Positions 1 through 7,900 of a DNA stretch of 64,000 bases are shown piece by piece. Below the pieces are notes generated by a model, which searched no databases, was not told the DNA's origin, and saw only the letters and a program-made list of their open reading frames with translations. The DNA is from Chloroflexota bacterium (GTDB lineage Bacteria > Chloroflexota > Anaerolineae > Anaerolineales > Villigracilaceae): assembly GCA_016213105.1 (NCBI GenBank), contig JACRBN010000005.1, positions 62,001 to 126,000 on the forward strand, in the 5' to 3' direction. The translations under genes and the position numbers were made by a program. The stretch's first letter is position 1. Each line of letters begins with the position of its first letter.

Positions 1-3000
1 GCAGTCAAGTCGAGCAAATTATCAGGGCGGGCTGGGAGTTTCTCGGAACCGTATAATCCCAGAATCTCCAGCACCAGGGCATGGATGTGAGTGGTTAGGA
101 TCACTTGGTTATCCAACCTGAAGCGCGGAGCGGCAATTGCGCCCGCGATCATCTTTTCAGGGAAACGATAAAAATACTGATCGTGTGGACCGCGTGCTGA
201 ACCGACGCCTGCAAAAGCCACTACAACTGACGACTGCCCACTGCGCCCTGCACGGCCAGCACGTTGAGCATAATTGCTTGGGCTGGGCGGAATATTGCGC
301 AATGTGACCGCGCTCAACTGACCAATATCAATTCCCAATTCCATCGTGGGAGTACAGATCAACACGTTGAGTGGGTTATCAGGATTCTTGAAGTTGATTT
401 CCAGCTCGCGGCGTGCTTGCCCGGAAACTTGACCAGAATGTTCCTCCGCCTGGATTGGAGTAGCCAACTCAAGCGAAAGTGCGTATACACCGCGGAAATA
501 ATTCTCATGGCTGGGGCGACGCTCCAAACCCGTGCGGCAGGTGGAGTTGGTGCAAACGTTCAGACTGCGGAAGCGGTGAACGGTGAGACAGCGCGGACAA
601 ATCGTGTGTTCATCAGCAATATCTGCCTGGAACGTGAGTACATCCGGGTTGAGCATCCACAAATCGTAGGGTGTGCGTTGATAGCCCTGATGATGGGTCA
701 CCTGGCGTTTTTGCAGGAAGGCAAAACGTGGATCGCCCAGTTTTTCTGTCAATTGGGAAATTATTTCCATAGTGGCGGCAGGCTGAACACCCAGGGCGCG
801 TCGTGTCCAAACACTGAGCTGCGTACTGGATGAACTGGCCAGGCGCACGACCATGTAGCCGCGCGCTTCCGGAGCCTCGTCACTATAGCCGGTTGGCTCG
901 AAGTAATCCTCATCGTGGATCAGGACTTCATCATTGAGTTTATCCAGCACATCGCTGCGGAACAGACCATAATTGAGCAACGGCTCGAAGGCCACTGCCA
1001 GGCGTTTACGCATCAGATGCAGAAAACCCAGCAGGAAATCATAGCGGACATCCGTTGGAAGAGCAGCAAGCATGGGGATATCTGTCCAATAGGATTCCTT
1101 GGCGGAAAATTCCTCCAGTCCGGAGTAGCCAACCGCGAGCAGTCCCACATCTTCCAGGTTTTGATGGGTATATCTGTGGGTACCACGAAGTTCGAGTAAT
1201 GCCAGGAAGCGCAGGTATTGACGGTAACGCTCTTCAGCTTGGCGATCACGCCCTATTTCGCGCTGTTCACGGCGGAAGACCGGCAATTGATTATGATTTT
1301 GTAGGGTATCAAAAATCATGCGCCCGATGTCACCCAACTCAGCATACTCACCGCCGGAAACTAAGAACCCATGCTCGGACAGGGTATGAAAGAGCGTGCG
1401 ACGGAAGCTCAGCCGGTGGTGCAGACTATTCATATGCGCCGCCTGCAAGGCAGTATCCTGGCGGTTATCCGAGAAGGCAATTACCTTGCGCTGCTCCACC
1501 GGTAGGGAGCGGATCTGGGCATTGACCAGCACATCTGTGGCAGTGGAACGCCCAACCGACCCAAAACTGAATAGCTTGTTAAATTCACGACTGCGGCGGT
1601 CATGAACGATACCGCAAGCCGGGCAGAAGAGAAATGGCGCCGGCAGAAAGGTAAACTCCACTTTAGGGTGGGTACATGAGCTATTAACCCGGTTGCACTC
1701 CGCACAATAAGCCAATGTCTCTGGCTGGATATCCTGAAAATCTTTTTTGGTTTTGCCGGTGGGTGTGAACCAGTGTTCGGGCAGCGCTTCATTCTCCGCC
1801 AGGTGACGTTTGAGCACATAACCAACCCGCCCGGTAATATCCACAGCATCCAATTCGGCGGCAGAAAGTATGTCACCTTTACCGATTTCTATACTGAGAT
1901 ATTCCTGCCCACAGGCACGGCAAAAGACCATCGGAAAAGTGTTATGCATCTTCCCATTTTCGGCACAAATGGGACAGGTGTTCTCGCCCCGATCATTGAG
2001 ATGCAAATCGGGTGTAAGGCAGGCCGAGATGCCGCGTCCCTGTGAGAAAAAAGCGTGCAATTTGATCGGCAGATCCGGCAAGGAAGTGACCAGCGCGAGG
2101 GTTGCCTCGGCTGTCTTGCCGGTTTCGAGGGCCAGTTCCGGCACATTGCGAGGGCGCTCGGCCAGCAAATCCACCACCTGGCGCTGGTCGGGACTAAGAT
2201 TCTCAGCGAGCGGTGCGTAATGTTCGGTGACTACATCCGATGGGTCGAAGTGTTCGCCGAACAAATCGGATGTAAAGCGGGCAATGGACTCGGTTGCGCT
2301 ATTCTGAATATCATCGCCGGATGCTGGAGCGCTGTCATCCGCAATTGTGGCGCTGGTGGCAATGCAACGAAGTTGGCCACGCGTGCCGGTGTGTTGTTTC
2401 AGTCGGCGGATCAGGGCAGCGACATCTGCGCCGCGCTTGCCCGAGTAGGTATGGACTTCATCCAGAACCAAAAACTGCAAGACACCAGGTTGGTTGAATA
2501 GTTTGCGATCATCGAAGCGCGTCAACAGCAGTTCGAGCATGACGTAGTTGGTAATGAGCAGATCGGGCGGGTTATCCTGCACTTCCTGACGCGAGAGCAC
2601 TTCACTATCATAAGGAGCCTGCCGGCCGGTTGCGGCGCGGTAGCGTTGCAGGGCTTCGCCGGGTTCATAGGCCATGTCGCCGGTGTAGAGCGCAATGCGC
2701 AGACCAGTGCCATGCAGGCGGCGGGCGAAATCATCATACTGACTGTTGGCCAGGGCGTTCATAGGATAGACCAACACAGCCTTGATACCGCGTACGCCGC
2801 GCTGGAGTTGGGTCAGTGCTGTGGAAACGATGGGAATGCCAAAAGCGAAGGATTTGCCCGAGCCAGTACCCGTAGAGACAACTACATTTTTTCCAGACCT
2901 CAGCCCTGCCCCCTCTCCCACGGAGAGATGCGCCCCCATAATCTTTCGGATAGCTTGCGACTGGTGCAAATGAGGGTGCACCGCAAAAATTCGTGGAATA

Positions 3001-3227
3001 TCACGATGTAAAAGCCCTTCATCCACGAGAGCTTGAAGCTCCTCGCCCAACTCAAACGGGCGCGCAATTTGCACATAGGGTGATTTCCACAGCAAGGTTC
3101 CATTTTGTACCCGCTCCATCACCCAATCGTGGATTTGTGGATTTTGGAAGCGCTGAAAGGTTTGAACGTAGGCAAGATAATCTGCCCTGACTTGCTGGAG
3201 GGTAGTGAAGGGATTGAGGTCAGTCAT
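1..3227 (-). CDS. DEAD/DEAH-box helicase with internal zinc-binding insert (YprA/MrfA/DruE-like), C-terminus beyond window
   Basis: The frame is open from an ATG at 3227 to the window edge (about 1075 codons) and lacks its C-terminus. It shows helicase motif I (STGTGSGKS, about residue 120), a DEVH motif II (about 255) and TSAT motif III (about 288). A roughly 500-residue insert with CxxC pairs follows (CPIC/CRAC about 416-440, CAEC about 510, CPAC about 534, CPRC about 876), then motif VI (GRAGRSGQ, about 990). This order is typical of large superfamily 2 helicases ending in DUF1998, such as YprA/MrfA and Druantia DruE. The missing end is where DUF1998 should lie. It is the last visible gene of the minus-strand operon, 24 bp after the NERD-UvrD gene, so DNA or RNA remodelling in phage defence is inferred. 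It could act as the DrmA equivalent, but its N-terminus does not look like DrmA to me. An in-frame repeat-like insertion precedes motif I. Confidence 0.8.
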   Translation of the reverse strand, partial: MTDLNPFTTLQQVRADYLAYVQTFQRFQNPQIHDWVMERVQNGTLLWKSPYVQIARPFELGEELQALVDEGLLHRDIPRIFAVHPHLHQSQAIRKIMGAHLSVGEGAGLRSGKNVVVSTGTGSGKSFAFGIPIVSTALTQLQRGVRGIKAVLVYPMNALANSQYDDFARRLHGTGLRIALYTGDMAYEPGEALQRYRAATGRQAPYDSEVLSRQEVQDNPPDLLITNYVMLELLLTRFDDRKLFNQPGVLQFLVLDEVHTYSGKRGADVAALIRRLKQHTGTRGQLRCIATSATIADDSAPASGDDIQNSATESIARFTSDLFGEHFDPSDVVTEHYAPLAENLSPDQRQVVDLLAERPRNVPELALETGKTAEATLALVTSLPDLPIKLHAFFSQGRGISACLTPDLHLNDRGENTCPICAENGKMHNTFPMVFCRACGQEYLSIEIGKGDILSAAELDAVDITGRVGYVLKRHLAENEALPEHWFTPTGKTKKDFQDIQPETLAYCAECNRVNSSCTHPKVEFTFLPAPFLFCPACGIVHDRRSREFNKLFSFGSVGRSTATDVLVNAQIRSLPVEQRKVIAFSDNRQDTALQAAHMNSLHHRLSFRRTLFHTLSEHGFLVSGGEYAELGDIGRMIFDTLQNHNQLPVFRREQREIGRDRQAEERYRQYLRFLALLELRGTHRYTHQNLEDVGLLAVGYSGLEEFSAKESYWTDIPMLAALPTDVRYDFLLGFLHLMRKRLAVAFEPLLNYGLFRSDVLDKLNDEVLIHDEDYFEPTGYSDEAPEARGYMVVRLASSSSTQLSVWTRRALGVQPAATMEIISQLTEKLGDPRFAFLQKRQVTHHQGYQRTPYDLWMLNPDVLTFQADIADEHTICPRCLTVHRFRSLNVCTNSTCRTGLERRPSHENYFRGVYALSLELATPIQAEEHSGQVSGQARRELEINFKNPDNPLNVLICTPTMELGIDIGQLSAVTLRNIPPSPSNYAQRAGRAGRSGQSSVVVAFAGVGSARGPHDQYFYRFPEKMIAGAIAAPRFRLDNQVILTTHIHALVLEILGLYGSEKLPARPDNLLDLT
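2898..2936. repeat. In-frame short repeat insertion inside helicase gene
   Basis: A CCTCA-C-rich-CTCTCCC segment followed by a partial inverted arm (GGAGAGA) sits just before helicase motif I. It adds about a dozen residues between RKIM and SGKN that look unrelated to the helicase. The same pattern recurs at 37079-37100 (reverse complement) and 63974-63995, both also inside coding frames. I read these as copies of one dispersed short repeat; the boundaries are approximate. Confidence 0.5.
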
Positions 3228-3250
3228 AGGTTTTCTTCCAGCACTCCAAG

Positions 3251-4969
3251 TTAAAAATGAGTTTCCAACGCACGCTGGCAAGCAGCTTGAGTTCCAAATA
3301 GGTGTAGCCTTGATTTAGCTCTTGAGAACGCAACATAAAGATCTTCTTTATCCTGTTTTGGGTCAAATTCATCCAGTCCCCAAAGAATCAGGATATTTGA
3401 TTCAAGGCCTTTAAATCGTGTAACAGTATCTACTAAAACAGTGTTTGGAACACGATGGGCTTCTATTGAGTATTTTATTCCCTTGTGTAAAGTAAGAGAA
3501 CGCAACTCCTTATAATAGTTTTCTTTGGCATATCCTGCCACCAGTATTACGATATCCTTTGGCTCCATTCGTTCCTTGCTAATCAAAGCCGAGACTAACG
3601 AATGTAATTCGTCAACTTGTTCAGGCAAGGTTTCCTTTGTATGAGTTTCAACTGGGACTCCTTCATTATCTGGCGGATCCACTTGATCACCCTTATAGAA
3701 ATGATATGCTGCTTCGTGAATGTATTTTGTATTCCTGCAATTCACGGTTAGAGTGAATGGCTCATCCTTAATAGGTAAACTCGCATTTTGCTGGTATAGT
3801 GCTTGGTTAAAATCATAAAATATATACAAGTAACTTTCTTTTCCATCACGCAACAACCATTCAATGGGCAGCCAATAATCATCTCCCTTAAAGTCTTGAC
3901 CTTCATCCACAATGATTGCGTCAAATCGCTCTTCAGGAAGGCATTCTGTTGACAATGCTAAGGCATAAGGCTTTTGAACATCATAAAGATTGCGGCTAGG
4001 ATGGGCTTGTTCGGCTTCAGATTTTAGATCTCGGCCCGTCTTACTTAATACTTGCTGAATACGCCAATCACATAATTGATGAAAAGTCATTGGGAAAAGG
4101 TTATCATTTTTGCCAATCACATCCTTTAAATGATCAGCAAGGGGACGATTGTAGCAAAGCAAGAGAGTTTTTATGCCAGATTTAGCCAATTGGCTTGCAC
4201 GATCAACAGCCAGTAAGGTCTTTCCTGTTCCAGCTCCTCCACAAATAATTGCTCGTTTACGTTTTCCAATAACTCGTAAAGATTGTGTTTGTTGATAAGT
4301 TAGTTCTATTCTTCTATCTTCCTCGTCCCTGATTTGTGACGACAACAGAGGTCGCACTTTTTTCAATGTACAAAACATTTGCTCAACAATTTTTAGTCCG
4401 CCTGCACCCAATGCTTGTGAATTATGTTGATCGCCTTTCCAATAGGCAAAAACTTTATTGATCCAGGATTCTAGATTTTGTAGGTCTGCTCTACTGCCTA
4501 TAATCTCAGGCGGAGCTTCCGGCATTTCTAACGGTTGAACATTATCAATGTCTGGAAGAAATACTGCGTGGCCGCAAGTCAAGTGGGAAATATGTAAACC
4601 TGGCCATTGGCTATTTTGTGTAATTTGTCTAAGAATGGCTTTTTTCTCTACGAGAGCTTGCTGAAAGGGATCTTTGATAGGATTGATTTCCCTTTGCGCA
4701 TTTGTAGATGTCCATTTACCCGTTGCCGGATCAAACTCAACGCCACCACCTTTTACTTCAACAACCAAAAAACCTTGTATCGGTGAAAAGATGACAAAAT
4801 CAGCCTCACCGTCTCGAGGTGTGCCGCTCAGCTTATGAATAAAGGGGATTGAATGGAATATAAGCCACTCAGAGCTAAGTTGATCTACGCACGCACGGTA
4901 AAAGCGCTGTTCGGCTTTTGATTTAATCTCTTTTATCTGTAATTCTGTTAATTTGGGGAAGATTCGCAT
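3251..4969 (-). CDS. NERD-domain UvrD/Rep-like helicase
   Basis: This 572-residue protein starts with a NERD (nuclease-related) domain: GEADFVIF and FLVVEVKGG at about residues 55-75 supply the acidic and E-x-K residues of a PD-(D/E)xK-like core. A superfamily 1 helicase/ATPase follows, with Walker A GGAGTGKT at about 245, the DEGQDF motif II near 355, and C-terminal UvrD motifs RFKGLESNI and YVAFSRAK near 520-550. It probably unwinds and possibly cuts DNA. It begins 6 bp after the sacsin-like gene ends and precedes the large helicase by 24 bp, so it belongs to the same operon. NERD-UvrD proteins often occur beside restriction genes, which supports a defence role, but the substrate is unknown. 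Confidence 0.85.
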   Translation of the reverse strand: MRIFPKLTELQIKEIKSKAEQRFYRACVDQLSSEWLIFHSIPFIHKLSGTPRDGEADFVIFSPIQGFLVVEVKGGGVEFDPATGKWTSTNAQREINPIKDPFQQALVEKKAILRQITQNSQWPGLHISHLTCGHAVFLPDIDNVQPLEMPEAPPEIIGSRADLQNLESWINKVFAYWKGDQHNSQALGAGGLKIVEQMFCTLKKVRPLLSSQIRDEEDRRIELTYQQTQSLRVIGKRKRAIICGGAGTGKTLLAVDRASQLAKSGIKTLLLCYNRPLADHLKDVIGKNDNLFPMTFHQLCDWRIQQVLSKTGRDLKSEAEQAHPSRNLYDVQKPYALALSTECLPEERFDAIIVDEGQDFKGDDYWLPIEWLLRDGKESYLYIFYDFNQALYQQNASLPIKDEPFTLTVNCRNTKYIHEAAYHFYKGDQVDPPDNEGVPVETHTKETLPEQVDELHSLVSALISKERMEPKDIVILVAGYAKENYYKELRSLTLHKGIKYSIEAHRVPNTVLVDTVTRFKGLESNILILWGLDEFDPKQDKEDLYVAFSRAKSRLHLFGTQAACQRALETHF

Positions 4970-4975
4970 ATAATT

Positions 4976-7900
4976 TCATTCTCCAGGAGCAGCAATCAAG
5001 TCCATTAGATTTGGTTTATATAAAACGCCTTCTTCTCGACCATCTTCGAAACGAATTGTTATTTGTTTTAATACTCCGCTTCCTCTTACTTTTACTATTA
5101 AACCTACTGTTTGATCTTCTTTGTTTAGAACGTACAGACCCACTGCTGGCTCAGGTACAAATTGGGCTTCGATATTGGCTAAATCTTTCCAGCCGTGATC
5201 AAAACGATAATGAGTAATATGCCGCGTGGGATTTTGGATCGGGTAAATTTGGGATGCGTTATTGTCTAATGCATATTCAACCACGTAAAGCCAGAATTTA
5301 TCTGGATGTAATTCTCCGAAATCATATTGCGTTGAAGAGATACTGACACCGCCTACACCCCAAGAACCATTAATCCCTTTAACCTCAATGTACTTCAGCA
5401 AAGTTTGTCCATCAGCGTCATATACCTCAATATCGTAACCAGGATTGTTATGCGGCATACGTATCGGTTTATTACCCTGTTTAATTTCATGATTAATGAC
5501 ACGATCTACCGCTCGATTGCCGATTTCATCGTTTTGAGAATCGGTTTCGCCCAACTCTGATTGCTGACCTTGATGTGAATAGACTCCAGAAGTAAAGATA
5601 CGGTCATTTGTGGAATGACTGCCTGAATGTTTGCCCGATTTTTTACCAGCCCACGATTCTCTTGGGGGATAGTTACTTCCCAAGCCACCACTATCTGGTT
5701 GATCGCTTGCAGGTGATTTCCCATCACCTGGTTGGGTAGGTGGAGGCACATCTTCACCAGTAGGTTCCCTAAATTCAGGATCTTCATTTCTGTGATCAAT
5801 ATTGCCTCTACCAGGCTGATGTTTCCAATCTTGTTCGCCTTGCTCATGGCCTAGGTATTCATCTTTTTCTTTCTGACCACTTTGTTGTATGTCTGGTGCA
5901 TTAAATTCCTCTGATCCTGGCTCTATTGCAGGAGCCTGCGACTGTATTTCGGTTGAAGGCTGTTGCGTGTTGTTTTTGCCAGTATCTGTGCGATCCTCAG
6001 ATTCTTCTTGTCTCTCATCGAAACTTTCAAGAGTAGGCAATTCATCTTCATTATCATTGCCAATATACCCAATTGTTCCGTCAATCTCTGGAGAAACAAA
6101 TTCACGTTTAACCTGTTCAGGTAATGCCGCCACGTGCAATTGATCCAATGTTTCATCAATTTCATCCGGCGAGAAACCTAAAATAGCCGTAAGAAAAGCT
6201 GTATCACTCAATTTTAGATCGCCAAGTTGAGAATTTATCGCCTGACCAAGAACGTTATGCATGACGGTTGGCTTTTGTGGGGTAAGGTAAATTGTCAATT
6301 TGTCTCGATCAATAAAATAATTATCTACCCCCGAACCAATTTGGTGATCAGTAAAATGTTCTTCAACCAACCAGATATCTACATTGATGGATTCTACAGC
6401 ACAAATACTTGTTTGCTTAAGCCAATTTAAGTTTTCTGTATGATCCCCATACTCGGCGCGAATTAAACGCATAATTCCAGAATGGAATTCTTTAGAGCAG
6501 ATTAGATTTTGTAACTGATTGCACTGGATCTGCAACTCTGGACTATTCGAAGGCGAAGGATCAAACGGCATTCGCTCCTGGATGCTTTTGGAAAGCAGTC
6601 GAATGCCAACAACTTTAATTAACTCACTTGGCACCTCGGCATGAAGTAAGAAATGAATAGAATTTTCAAAAAGTTTATCTTGAAGCCAACGCGCATCGAA
6701 TACGTAGACGTCGGTGTAATCAATTAGTCGGTTAGATTGTGTCAAAACCGGGAAAATAGGCTTCGCATCATTATCCATTAGTGCAGTAGACAGACGACGC
6801 AGAACCTCCAAAACCTGACGGGAGATTTCGTCTGTTAGAAATAATCCTTCAAATTTATTTTGCAAATTATTTAGAAAATCAACAAAATCTTCGATCCTTG
6901 GTTCGTTCAAACGCCCTAAATTTGTATAGCCTTCATCTTGTTGGGGATTATTTATAAAAATTTGAGTTCGCCAAGGCTCCATGTACTGAACAGATTCTCT
7001 GAATACATAGTTCGGCATGCAAAATATTTTCTTTCTTGGATCCCATAAACATTCAATTTTGGCGTAATGCGTTTTCAATACAATCAAATCAGATGCATCT
7101 GTCAAGTTGCCGAAATATTGATAGATTGCCCCAATAGATCGGGTAAGAATTTCTTCTTTAATCCCATTGTGATCTTCTTCTGACCATTCTTTTAAAATAG
7201 CGTCAAAATGCTTGATTACTAAAATTAAAGGTGGGTAATCAGGAAACCCCAAAGCCTGCGTCACTTCTTTGTCGGGCTGTCTAACCATTGCAAGAGGCAT
7301 TTGGCTGACTACCAAATGCCCTTGAGCCGCCATGTATAACTCTTTAGGTTGATAGAGGCGATTGGCGGGCACTTGATAAGTCGCGTACCGACTCAACTGT
7401 TTTGTGTCTCTTTGCGCAGGTAGCCATTTTCGTTCACGAAGCAAATCGGTTAGTAAAAGAGGATTAATTCCAGACATTCCTTCACCGATTTTTTCTTGAA
7501 TGAGCTGGTTCCAATTTTCTGTTAAAACAATGTAATTAAAGATCGAGAGCAGGCGATCACTGACGAGTGGAATGCCACCTTCTTCACTTTCAACTATCAA
7601 TTTGTCGACCGCCTGCAAGATCGCAGATGCGCGCGGAGATGATGCCATCCCCAAATCCTCGCGGAAGAATTTTAGCCAACGTTCCTGATCGAGATACACT
7701 CGTAAATTCGGAAAATTGGCAGCATCACCTAAGACACCTCGTATTAGCTGCTCTTGTCGAGGGTCATAAACAGCAGAACATGGATGGTAGTTCCCATCTG
7801 TGCAAAGTATGAGGGGAGAATTTGCTATAAGATCTGTTATTTTAGTGTGCCCTACTAAATTCTTGCTTTGTTGCTCGGTTTCAGCGAGATTTAGGTTGTC

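Noticed and set aside
1-3227. Naming the truncated helicase DrmA
   Set aside because: Its N-terminus and the long zinc-rich insert fit YprA/DruE-type helicases better, and the diagnostic C-terminus is outside the window.
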